NCBI GenBank assembly: GCA_027023345.1
Contig: JALVVO010000242.1
Location: 1-6,954 of the forward strand
DNA length: 6,954 bases
Source: Thermaceae bacterium
Lineage (GTDB): Bacteria; Deinococcota; Deinococci; Deinococcales; Marinithermaceae
Reading direction: 5' to 3'
Positions 1 through 6,138 of this stretch are shown here, piece by piece. The position numbers and the translations under genes are program-made. Position 1 is the stretch's first letter, and the number at the start of each line of letters is the position of its first letter. The notes under the pieces are model-generated. The model ran no database searches. It was not told where the DNA came from and saw only the letters and a program-made list of their open reading frames with translations.

Positions 1-101
1 GAGCAGCATCCCCAACGCCCGGCGCCGAGCTCTTGCCGGTGCCCGCGGGCGAGCTCCTCGCCGAGGCGGGGGTGGGGCGCCGGGCGTTGGGGATGCTGCT
101 C
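1..101. repeat. Perfect 26-bp inverted repeat at the left edge (arms 1-26 and 76-101)
   Basis: Bases 1-26 are the exact reverse complement of bases 76-101, with a 49-nt spacer. The outer end of the left arm is the first base of the window, and pairing stops at 27/75 (G opposite G). Both arms lie in the open frame of the korA-like gene: the right arm encodes GRRALGMLL, which fits the family, while the left arm encodes AASPTPGA. A repeat this long ending exactly at the edge is the usual sign of a fold-back artefact at a contig end. A genuine hairpin inside the coding region is the alternative. The spacer also contains a 10-bp palindrome (gcccgcgggc, 41-50) and two GAGCTC sites (27-32 and 51-56). 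Confidence 0.9.
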
Positions 102-1421
102 TCGGCCGTGGCCGCGCGGGTGCTCGGGCTCGCGATCGAGCCCTTCCTCGGGGCCCTCGAGGCCGCCTTCGCGGGGAGGCCCCGGGTCGTCGAGGAAAAC
201 CGACGGCTCGTCGAGCTCGCCTTCGCCCGCTTCGCGCCTAGAAGGGAAGCGCCGCCCGCCGAGGAGGAAGGCGAGCGGATCTGGGTAAGCGGCTCGATGG
301 CCTCGGCCATGGGCAAGGTGGCGGCGGGGCTCGGCTTCATGAGCTACTACCCGATCACCCCGGCCACCGACGAGCCCTTCTACCTCGAGGCGGGCCCCGA
401 GTCCGGGGTCACGGTGGTGCAGGTCGAGGATGAGCTCGCTGCCGTCAACATGGCGATTGGGGCCGCGCTCGCCGGTACCCCGGCCGCGCTCACCACCAGC
501 GGGCCGGGCTTTTCCCTGATGCCGGAGGCGCTCTCGTTCGCCGGCATGGTCGAGGCCCCGCTGGTCGTCACCCTCTACCAGCGCGGGGGGCCCAGCACTG
601 GCCTGCCCACCCGCCACGAGCAGGGCGACCTGCTCTTTGCCCTCTTCGCCGGCCACGGCGAGTTCCCCAAGGTGGTCCTGGCCTCGGGCAGCGTGGAGGA
701 GATGTTCGAAGACGCCGCCCTCGCCCTCCGCCTCGCCTGGCGCTACCAGCTTCCGGTGATCCACCTCGCGGACAAGCACTTGGCCCAGGAGCAAAGGGCG
801 CTCCCTCCCTTCGACCCCGAGCTGCCGCCGGCCGAGCTGCGCTCGGCCGAGCCCGCGCCCGCCTTCCCCCGCTTTCGGCTCGGGGCCGAGGACGGGGTCT
901 CGCCCTTCCTGCCGGTGGGCGCCCCGGGGGGCCAGTACTGGATCACCTCGGACGAGCACGACGAGCACGGGCACATCACCGAGGACCCCGAGCTCCGGGT
1001 CGCGATGATGGAAAAGCGCATGCGAAAGCTCGCGGCGCTCGCGGCCGAGCTCTCGCCCGAGGAGATGTACGCCTACCACCGTCCCGAGGCCCCGGCGGTG
1101 GTGGTGGGGTTTGGGTCGGTGAAGGGGGCGGCGCTCGAGGCCCTGGAGGCGGTGCCGGAGGTCGGCTACCTGCACCTCCGCTTCCTTTCGCCCTTTCCCG
1201 ACCTCGGCCGGGTGCTTATGGGCAAGCGAGTGGCGGTGCTCGAGCAAAACGCCACCGGCCAGCTTGCCCGCCTGCTCGCGATGGAGGCCGGGGTCCGACC
1301 CGAGACCCGGATCCTCAAGTACAACGGCCGGCCGATGACGATCGAGGAGGTCGCCGAGGCCTTCCGCGCCTTCGCCGGGGGCGAGGCCGGCCCCCGGGTG
1401 GTCCTTACGGAGGGGGTCTAG
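3..1421 (+). CDS. korA: 2-oxoacid:ferredoxin oxidoreductase, fused gamma-alpha subunit (5'-partial)
   Basis: Alpha subunit of a cytoplasmic, thiamine-diphosphate-dependent enzyme that converts a 2-oxoacid (probably 2-oxoglutarate) plus CoA and oxidised ferredoxin into acyl-CoA, CO2 and reduced ferredoxin. The frame is open from base 3, so the start lies outside the window; a TTG at 33 is probably an internal Leu. Residues below count from that TTG. Residues 1-68 look like the tail of the gamma domain. The alpha (pyrimidine-binding) domain begins near 83 and carries YYPITP (105-110), EDE (132-134), TTSGPGFSLM (154-163) and RGGPSTGLPTRHEQGD (184-199). The segment SDEHDEHGHITED (306-318) and the C-terminal domain with EQNATGQ (404-410) are typical of the 2-oxoglutarate branch. 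About 470 residues are visible; fused subunits usually run near 600, so roughly 100-150 are missing. The TAG stop abuts the korB ATG. The family is secure, the substrate is inferred. Bases 1-26 are an inverted repeat of 76-101 and may not be authentic. Confidence 0.93.
   Translation, partial: AASPTPGAELLPVPAGELLAEAGVGRRALGMLLSAVAARVLGLAIEPFLGALEAAFAGRPRVVEENRRLVELAFARFAPRREAPPAEEEGERIWVSGSMASAMGKVAAGLGFMSYYPITPATDEPFYLEAGPESGVTVVQVEDELAAVNMAIGAALAGTPAALTTSGPGFSLMPEALSFAGMVEAPLVVTLYQRGGPSTGLPTRHEQGDLLFALFAGHGEFPKVVLASGSVEEMFEDAALALRLAWRYQLPVIHLADKHLAQEQRALPPFDPELPPAELRSAEPAPAFPRFRLGAEDGVSPFLPVGAPGGQYWITSDEHDEHGHITEDPELRVAMMEKRMRKLAALAAELSPEEMYAYHRPEAPAVVVGFGSVKGAALEALEAVPEVGYLHLRFLSPFPDLGRVLMGKRVAVLEQNATGQLARLLAMEAGVRPETRILKYNGRPMTIEEVAEAFRAFAGGEAGPRVVLTEGV
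1409..1413 (+). promoter_or_regulatory. Shine-Dalgarno site of korB
   Basis: GGAGG lies inside the last codons of the alpha-subunit gene, 8 nt before the ATG at 1422. It fixes the beta-subunit start and allows both subunits to be made from one message by translational coupling. Confidence 0.75.
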
Positions 1422-2273
1422 ATGAAGCCCGCCGCGTTTCGCGCAGGACTCGACCCGGACTGGTGCCCGGGGTGCGGGAACTACGGCATCGTCGCCGCCC
1501 TTACCCGGGCCTTCGCCGAGCTTGGGCTTACGCCCGACCGGGTCGCCCTGGTCTCGGGGATCGGTTGCTCGGCCAAGACCGTCCACTACCTGAACGCCTA
1601 CGGCCTCCACACCCTGCACGGCCGCGGGCTGCCGGTGGCCCAGGGGCTCAAGCTCTCCCGGCCCGAGCTCACCGTGATCGCCATCGCCGGCGACGGCGAC
1701 GGCATGGGCATCGGCGCCGGCCACTTCGTGGGCGCGGGGCGGCGCAACGTGGACCTCACCTACCTCCTCTTCAACAACGAGGTCTACGGCATGACCAAGG
1801 GCCAGGCGGCGCCGACCCTCGAGCTCGGGGCCAAGCCCAAGGGCCTCGCCCGCCCCAACGTCCAGGCCCGGGTCAACCCCCTTACCCTCGCCTACGCCGC
1901 CGGCTTCACCTTCATCGCCCGGGGGTTCGCCTTCGACACGAAGGGCCTCGCCGGGCTGATCGCGGAGGCGATCCGCCACCCGGGGCTCGCCCTCGTCGAG
2001 ATCCTCCAGCCCTGCCCCACCTACAACGACCTCCACCCGAGGGAATGGTTCGCCGAGCGGATCCGCCCCCTGGCCGAGGAGGGCTACGACCCCGAGCGCG
2101 CCGGTCCGGGGGCCTTCTTGGAAAAGGCCGAGGCCTTCGGCGACCGGATCCCGGTGGGCGTCTTCTGGCGCCGCCGGCTTCCCACCTTCGAGGAGCGGAT
2201 CGGGCTCGCGTCCGGACGGGATAAGTCCCCCGCCGAGCGGGCGAGGGCGCTCCTTGGGGCGGCCCGGCTCTAG
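1422..2273 (+). CDS. korB: 2-oxoacid:ferredoxin oxidoreductase, beta subunit
   Basis: Beta subunit (283 aa, near the usual family length) that binds the thiamine-diphosphate pyrophosphate and one [4Fe-4S] cluster and passes electrons to ferredoxin. The four expected cluster ligands are present: C15 and C18 in WCPGCGNYG, C49 in SGIGCS and C198 in QPCPTYND. These are the only cysteines in the protein. The Mg/ThDP-binding motif runs from GDGDGMGIG (90-98) to FNN (117-119), followed by EVYGMTKGQ (120-128). The ATG directly follows the stop of the alpha subunit and has a GGAGG site, so the pair is one transcription and translation unit. No separate gamma or ferredoxin-like delta gene follows, which fits the two-subunit (gamma-alpha plus beta) form. 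The 3' end overlaps the convergent dppC by 4 nt. The assignment to 2-oxoglutarate rather than pyruvate or branched 2-oxoacids is inference; two-subunit archaeal homologues can be broad in substrate. Confidence 0.95.
   Translation: MKPAAFRAGLDPDWCPGCGNYGIVAALTRAFAELGLTPDRVALVSGIGCSAKTVHYLNAYGLHTLHGRGLPVAQGLKLSRPELTVIAIAGDGDGMGIGAGHFVGAGRRNVDLTYLLFNNEVYGMTKGQAAPTLELGAKPKGLARPNVQARVNPLTLAYAAGFTFIARGFAFDTKGLAGLIAEAIRHPGLALVEILQPCPTYNDLHPREWFAERIRPLAEEGYDPERAGPGAFLEKAEAFGDRIPVGVFWRRRLPTFEERIGLASGRDKSPAERARALLGAARL
2270..2273. other. Shared CTAG: tail-to-tail overlap of korB and dppC stop codons
   Basis: The palindrome CTAG carries the TAG stop of korB on the + strand (2271-2273) and the TAG stop of dppC on the - strand (2272-2270). 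The two convergent genes therefore overlap by 4 nt, leaving no intergenic DNA. I see no hairpin followed by a T-run near the junction on either strand, so any terminator would lie inside the opposing gene or termination would depend on Rho. Confidence 0.9.
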
Positions 2274-3097
2274 CGGCTCCGGGGGTCCAGGACCTCGGCG
2301 AGGGCGTCGCCGAAGAGGTTGATGCCGAGCACCACCAGGCTGATCGCCACCCCGGGGAAGGTGGCCACCCACCAGCCGCCGAAGTAGAGGACCTCGCGGC
2401 CGTCGGCGAGCATCTGGCCCCAGCTCGGGATCTCGGGGGGCACGCCGGAAAGGCCGAGGAAGCTGAGCGCGGCCTCGGAGACGATGATCCGGGCGAGCTC
2501 CAAGGTGGCGACCACGATCAGGGGGGGAAGCGCGCTCGGGAGCAGGTGGCGGAGGAGGATCCGCGGCGTGCTCGCGCCGATGGCCCGGGCCGCCAGGGCA
2601 AACTCCTGCTCTTTGAGCGAGAGCACGCTCCCCCGCACCACCCGGGCGTAGACCACCCAGCTCGTCACCCCGAGCACCAGGATGGTGTTCGTAAGGCTCG
2701 GGCCCAGCGCCGCCATCACCGCGATCACCAGCACGATGAAGGGCAGCGAGAGCTGGATGTCCCCGAGCCGCATCAAGAAATCGTCGAGCCGGCCGCCGGC
2801 GTAGCCGGAGACGAGCCCGAGGGGCAGGCCGAGGGCGAGGCCGATGAGGACGCTGGTCACCGAGACCAGGAGCGAGAGCCGGGCGCCGTAGATCAGCCGC
2901 GAGAGGATGTCCCGCCCCAGCCGGTCGGTGCCGAGGAGGTGCCCCTCCGCGCCCGGGGGCTTGAGCCGGGCGGCGAGGTCCTGGGCGGTGGGGTCGGCGG
3001 GGGCGAGGTAGGGGGCGAGGAGCGCCGCCAGCACGAAGGCGAGGAGGATGAGCATGCCCGCCACCGCCGCCGGGTTCTTGAGGAGCCGTCTATGCAT
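2270..3097 (-). CDS. dppC: ABC peptide/nickel-type transporter, permease DppC
   Basis: Second inner-membrane permease of an oligopeptide/dipeptide/nickel-family ABC importer (275 aa, usual length). An N-terminal OppC-type membrane helix lies at about 11-32. It is followed by the family signature GTDRLGRDILSRLIYGAR (56-73), then five further hydrophobic segments at roughly 76-98, 117-133, 136-152, 191-208 and 245-263. The cytoplasmic EAA coupling loop that contacts the ATPase is visible at 165-195 (EFALAARAIGAS ... LLPSALP). The ATG lies within the end of dppB (8-nt overlap), with GAGGG 6 nt upstream, so it is translationally coupled. It is the last gene of the operon: its stop is interleaved with that of korB, so no ATPase (DppD/DppF) can follow. 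Solute specificity cannot be read from the permease. Confidence 0.94.
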   Translation of the reverse strand: MHRRLLKNPAAVAGMLILLAFVLAALLAPYLAPADPTAQDLAARLKPPGAEGHLLGTDRLGRDILSRLIYGARLSLLVSVTSVLIGLALGLPLGLVSGYAGGRLDDFLMRLGDIQLSLPFIVLVIAVMAALGPSLTNTILVLGVTSWVVYARVVRGSVLSLKEQEFALAARAIGASTPRILLRHLLPSALPPLIVVATLELARIIVSEAALSFLGLSGVPPEIPSWGQMLADGREVLYFGGWWVATFPGVAISLVVLGINLFGDALAEVLDPRSR

Positions 3098-4007
3098 AGC
3101 GCACCCTCGGATCGAGCCAGAGGTAGGCGAGGTCCACGGCCAGGTTGACGAGCGCGAGCAGGAGCGCGAAGACGATGACCGAGGCCTGGACCACCGGGAA
3201 GTCGCCCTGCTCCACCGCGAGCAGCACGAACCGCCCCATCCCCGGCCAGGCGAAGATCGTCTCGGTGATCACCGCTCCCGAGAGCAGGGTCCCGAGCTGC
3301 AGGCCGACGATCGTCACCACCGGGATCGCCGCGTTCCTGAGCGCGTGCTTGTAGACCACCACCCGCTCGGTGAGCCCCTTGGCCCGGGCGGTGCGGACGT
3401 AGTCGCTCCTTAGCTCCTGGAGCACGCCGTTTCGGGTGAGCCGGGCGATCGAGGCGGTGACGAAGGTGCCCACGGTGATCGTGGGCAGGACCAGGTGGCG
3501 AAGCGTGCCGTAGCCCGAGATCGGAAGCCAGTGGAGCTTAAGCCCGAAGACCATGATGAGGACGAGGCCGAGGAAGTAGACCGGGATGGACTGGCCCAAG
3601 AGGGCGAGCGTCATCACCAAGAGCTCGGCCAGGGTGCCCTTTTTTAGGGCCGCGAGCACCCCGGCGGGGATGCCGAGGAGGAGGGCGAAAAGGAGGCCGG
3701 CGCCGGCGAGCTCGAGGGTCGCCGGCATGCGCCCGAGCACGAGGCCAAGCGCGGGCTCCTGGCTCCGGAGGCTCACCCCGAAGTCGCCGTGGAGGAGCTT
3801 CCAGAGGTAGCGGCCGTACTGCACGTAAAGGGGGTCGTCGAAGCCGTAGGCTCGGCGGAGCTCGGCCCGGGCCTCGGGGGAAGCGTCGAGCGGCAAGAGC
3901 AGGTCCACCGGGTCGCCGGAGAGGTAGAGCAGGAAGAAGGCCAGGGTGGCCGCCCCCCAGGCGACCACCCCTACCAGCAGGAGTCTGCGAACGAGGAAGG
4001 CGATCAA
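3090..4007 (-). CDS. dppB: ABC peptide/nickel-type transporter, permease DppB
   Basis: First inner-membrane permease of the importer (305 aa, usual length). The N-terminus MIAFLVRRLLLVG, leading into a membrane helix (about 9-29), is typical of the DppB/OppB group. Other family marks are the YGFDDPLYVQYGRY region (54-67), GDFGVSL (74-80), the EAA coupling loop at 202-231 (DYVRTARAKGLTE ... ALRNAAIP) and FAWPGMGR (252-259). Hydrophobic segments lie near 98-120, 128-154, 172-190, 230-247 and 274-296. The start is TTG, 7 nt after the dppA stop, with no clear Shine-Dalgarno sequence. It is preferred because later starts would delete the conserved N-terminus. Translation probably depends on ribosomes finishing dppA. 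The last 8 nt overlap dppC. Confidence 0.93.
   Translation of the reverse strand: MIAFLVRRLLLVGVVAWGAATLAFFLLYLSGDPVDLLLPLDASPEARAELRRAYGFDDPLYVQYGRYLWKLLHGDFGVSLRSQEPALGLVLGRMPATLELAGAGLLFALLLGIPAGVLAALKKGTLAELLVMTLALLGQSIPVYFLGLVLIMVFGLKLHWLPISGYGTLRHLVLPTITVGTFVTASIARLTRNGVLQELRSDYVRTARAKGLTERVVVYKHALRNAAIPVVTIVGLQLGTLLSGAVITETIFAWPGMGRFVLLAVEQGDFPVVQASVIVFALLLALVNLAVDLAYLWLDPRVRYA
3104..3108 (-). promoter_or_regulatory. Shine-Dalgarno site of dppC
   Basis: On the - strand GAGGG lies 6 nt before the dppC ATG (3097-3095), inside the end of dppB. It supports this start over later in-frame starts and implies coupled translation of the two permeases. Confidence 0.7.
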
Positions 4008-4014
4008 CTTCGGA

Positions 4015-5532
4015 CTACTTCACGATCTCCATGTCGAAGGCCCACAGCAGCTCGTCGGGCCGCGGCTGCCACTTCACCCTCTTGGCTACGCCGTAGATGT
4101 CCTTTTGCTGGTGGAGGAAGATCCAGGGGGCGCCGGCCCGCACGCGCTCGAGCGCCTTCCTGTAGAGCTCCTTGCGCTTATTCTGGTCCACGATCTGCTG
4201 GGCCTCGAGCACGTACTTATCGAACTCGGGGTCTTTCCAGTAGCTGAACTTCGACTGGGGCGGGCCGCCCTCGACGGTGCCGCCGTAGAGCAGGGTGAAG
4301 AGGGTGTTGTCGGCGTCGAACTGAGCGTTGCCCCAGCCGATCAACCAAGCGTCGGTGTCGAGCTTGCGGTTCAGGATCTGCTTGACGTAGGTGCTCCACT
4401 CCTTGATGCGGAGGTCCACCTTGACCCCCACCTTCTTGAGCTGGCCGACCACCGCCTCGGCCACCTGGCGATCGTTCAGGTAGCGGCCCGAGGGCGCCGA
4501 CATGGTGAAGGTGAAGCCGTTCGGGTAGCCGGCCTCGGCGAGGAGCTTCTTCGCCTTCTCGGGGTCGTAGGGGAAGGGCTCGCAGAGCGCCTTGTCGTAG
4601 CCGAAGATGTAGGGGTTCAAGGGGCAGCCCACCGGGACCCCGAAGCCGCCGAGCACGTGCTTGACGATGGCCTCCTTGTCGACGGCGTAGTTGAGGGCGA
4701 GCCGGACCTTGGGATCGTGCAAGGGCCCCTCGCCCTTGACGTCGAGGACGATGAAGATGTTCCGGATCGAGGGGACGCTCCGGGCCTCGGCGACGCCCGA
4801 GCCGTTCACCGTGGGCACCGCCTCGGGGGCGAGGTTGGTGATGACGTCCACGCCCCCGGTCATCAGCTCGGCGACCCGGGAGGAGGCCTCGGGGATGGGC
4901 CGGAAGACCACCCGCTTCACCTTGGGCTTGCCGGCCCAGTAGGCATCGTTCGCGACCAGGTCGATCTCCTGGTCCTTGACCCACTTCACGAACCGGTAGG
5001 GGCCGGTACCCACCGGGTGGTTCGCGAAGTAGTCGGCGCCATTCTCCTCGATGTACGCTTTGGGCACCACCCAGAGGTAGGTGAGCCGGGTCAAGAAGAG
5101 CGGGAAGGGCTTTTTGGTATAGACCTTGAGGGTGTACTTCCCGGTCACCTCGACCCGCTCGATGGGCTTGAAGTAGGTCGAGTACTTGAGGGGCTTTTTC
5201 GGGTCGAGGAGGCGGTCGAAGTTGAACTTCAGGACTTCGGCGGTGAGCTCTTCGCCGTTATGGAACTTGATCCCGGGCTTGATCGTGAGCTCCCAGGTGA
5301 GGTTGTCGAGGGCCTTGGCCTCGCCCAGCCAGGGCTCGTAGGAGCCGTCCGGGAGCCGCCGGTAGAAGTTGTCGAAGATGTTCGCGGTGACGTTGCCGGT
5401 GGGCGTCTCCTGGTGGTTCACCGGGTCCAGGGTGGTGGCGTCCACGCCCTGGGCGATGACCAGGGTGTCGCCGGCCGCGAAGCCGAACGAGAGGAGCGCC
5501 GCCGCGAGGAGTGCGAACCCAAGCTTCTGCAT
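4015..5532 (-). CDS. dppA: ABC peptide/nickel-type transporter, extracytoplasmic solute-binding protein (SBP_bac_5)
   Basis: Binding protein (505 aa) that captures the solute outside the membrane and delivers it to DppBC. The N-terminus MQKLGFALLAAALLSFGFAA (1-20) is a signal peptide without a lipobox cysteine, so signal peptidase I cleavage and a soluble or loosely held protein are likely. Family 5 features follow: DATTLDP (31-37), the PDGSYEPWLGEA strand (61-72), WELTIKPGIKFHNGEELTA (80-98), HPVGTGPYRFVKW (172-184) and DPKVRLALNYAVDKEAI (273-289). The ATG at 5532 has AAGGGGGG 6 nt upstream. An in-frame extension to 5583 would put 17 unlikely residues before the signal peptide. C303 and C317 are the only cysteines of the protein and could form a disulfide. 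It is the first gene of the dppABC operon. The ligand is unknown: peptides are most likely, but the family also binds nickel complexes, sugars and glutathione. Confidence 0.94.
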   Translation of the reverse strand: MQKLGFALLAAALLSFGFAAGDTLVIAQGVDATTLDPVNHQETPTGNVTANIFDNFYRRLPDGSYEPWLGEAKALDNLTWELTIKPGIKFHNGEELTAEVLKFNFDRLLDPKKPLKYSTYFKPIERVEVTGKYTLKVYTKKPFPLFLTRLTYLWVVPKAYIEENGADYFANHPVGTGPYRFVKWVKDQEIDLVANDAYWAGKPKVKRVVFRPIPEASSRVAELMTGGVDVITNLAPEAVPTVNGSGVAEARSVPSIRNIFIVLDVKGEGPLHDPKVRLALNYAVDKEAIVKHVLGGFGVPVGCPLNPYIFGYDKALCEPFPYDPEKAKKLLAEAGYPNGFTFTMSAPSGRYLNDRQVAEAVVGQLKKVGVKVDLRIKEWSTYVKQILNRKLDTDAWLIGWGNAQFDADNTLFTLLYGGTVEGGPPQSKFSYWKDPEFDKYVLEAQQIVDQNKRKELYRKALERVRAGAPWIFLHQQKDIYGVAKRVKWQPRPDELLWAFDMEIVK

Positions 5533-5538
5533 AAATAT

Positions 5539-5546
5539 CCCCCCTT
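5539..5546 (-). promoter_or_regulatory. Shine-Dalgarno site of dppA
   Basis: On the - strand AAGGGGGG lies 6 nt (ATATTT) before the ATG at 5532. It differs from AAGGAGG by one base and decides the start at the signal peptide. It overlaps the proximal arm of the palindrome at 5543-5557. Confidence 0.75.
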
Positions 5547-5557
5547 GGGCCCCAAGG
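5543..5557. promoter_or_regulatory. 15-nt palindrome, candidate operator of dppA
   Basis: On the - strand CCTTGGGGCCCAAGG has two perfect 7-bp arms around a single central base. There is no loop, which suits a dimeric DNA-binding protein better than a hairpin terminator. It begins inside the last three bases of the proposed dppA -10 box, covers the expected transcription start and reaches the Shine-Dalgarno site, the position of a classical repressor operator. No regulator is named by the sequence. The function is inferred from position and symmetry only. Confidence 0.45.
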
Positions 5558-5583
5558 CTAGCACGGGGGGCGCGGGGCTTCAA
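5555..5583 (-). promoter_or_regulatory. Candidate sigma-A promoter of the dppABC operon
   Basis: On the - strand TTGAAG (5583-5578) and TAGCCT (5560-5555) are separated by exactly 17 nt. They match the -35 TTGACA at four of six positions and the -10 pattern TANNNT. Transcription would begin about 7 nt downstream, near 5547-5549, giving a leader of about 15 nt with the Shine-Dalgarno site in it. The -35 box lies only 7 nt from the ppa -10 box on the other strand, so the two divergent promoters may compete for polymerase. Confidence 0.5.
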
Positions 5584-5590
5584 GGCTCGG

Positions 5591-5596
5591 TAAGAT
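5591..5596 (+). promoter_or_regulatory. Candidate leaderless -10 box of ppa
   Basis: TAAGAT fits the TANNNT -10 pattern and ends 7 nt before the ATG at 5604. Transcription would then start at or next to that A, giving a leaderless message, a common arrangement in the Deinococcota. No convincing -35 box lies 16-18 nt upstream; the sequence there is GC-only. The alternative is a leadered message using AAGG (5582-5585) and the ATG at 5595. Confidence 0.4.
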
Positions 5597-5603
5597 GGGT
5601 GCC

Positions 5604-6137
5604 ATGGCGAAGCTCCACGACCTGCCCATCGGCAAGGACGCGCCCGAAGTGGTCCACATGGTCATCGAGGTGCCCGCCCGGAGCGCCAACAAGTACGAGT
5701 TCGACGAGGAGACCGGGATGATCAAGCTCGACCGGGTGCTGCCCTCGTCCCAGGTCTACCCCGGCGACTACGGCTTCATCCCCCAGACCCTGGCCGAGGA
5801 CGGCGACCCCCTGGACGGGGTGATCCTCTCGACTTTCCCGCTCCTTCCCGGGGTCCTGGTGGAGGTGCGCCCGGTGGCGCTCATCGAGATGGAGGACGAG
5901 AAGGGCCCCGATTCCAAGATCATCGGGGTGGTCGCCGAGGACCCCCGCTGGGACCGCGTCCGCGACCTCGCCGACGTCCCCGAGGGCATCCTCGAGGAGA
6001 TCAAGAACTTCTTCGAGACCTACAAGGCCCTCGAGGCCAAGAAGGGGAAGTGGGTCAAGGTGACCGGGTTCCAGGACCGGGCCGCCGCGCTCGAGGAGCT
6101 CCGCGCCTCGATGGAGCGCTACCACGCTTCGCGCTAG
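5604..6137 (+). CDS. ppa: Inorganic pyrophosphatase, family I
   Basis: Soluble cytoplasmic enzyme (177 aa, normal for bacterial family I) that hydrolyses pyrophosphate to two phosphates with Mg2+, pulling biosynthetic reactions forward. All expected active-site residues are seen when matched to the E. coli enzyme: E22, K30, E32, R44, Y56, the signature acids D66, D68 and D71 in EDGDPLD, then D98, D103, K105, Y140 and K141. The conserved stretches YPGDYGFIP (52-60) and KGKWVKVTG (147-155) are also present. From memory it is closely similar to the Thermus thermophilus protein, whose N-terminus favours the ATG at 5604; an in-frame ATG at 5595 would add MGA. It is divergent from dppA across 71 bp. 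One base after its TAG stop the next gene starts with TTG, so ppa is probably the first gene of an operon. Confidence 0.97.
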   Translation: MAKLHDLPIGKDAPEVVHMVIEVPARSANKYEFDEETGMIKLDRVLPSSQVYPGDYGFIPQTLAEDGDPLDGVILSTFPLLPGVLVEVRPVALIEMEDEKGPDSKIIGVVAEDPRWDRVRDLADVPEGILEEIKNFFETYKALEAKKGKWVKVTGFQDRAAALEELRASMERYHASR

Positions 6138-6138
6138 C

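Noticed and set aside
1463..2224. + strand frame overlapping korB in another register
   Set aside because: The product is an Arg/Pro/Gly-rich shadow. The korB frame carries all four cluster cysteines and the thiamine motif.
3639..3645. A AAA AAG slippery heptamer in frame within dppB, flanked by GCCCT/AGGGC
   Set aside because: A -1 shift would end after about 35 codons in a truncated membrane fragment. Lys-Lys is also written AAA AAG at several sites in dppA, so this looks like ordinary codon choice, and the 5-bp stem is too weak to be persuasive.
5543..5557. Palindrome as a terminator hairpin
   Set aside because: It has a one-base centre and no T-run on either strand, and it sits upstream of dppA rather than at a gene end.
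5533..5583. Upstream extension of dppA to an in-frame start at 5583
   Set aside because: It would place 17 residues before a good signal peptide and would run through the proposed promoter. The ATG at 5532 has a strong ribosome site.
3946..5721. Long + strand open frame (591 codons) opposite dppA
   Set aside because: It lies antisense to a binding protein with clear family motifs, a signal peptide and a ribosome site. Its translation is a repetitive V/G/L/D/E-rich product, typical of the opposite strand of a GC-rich gene.
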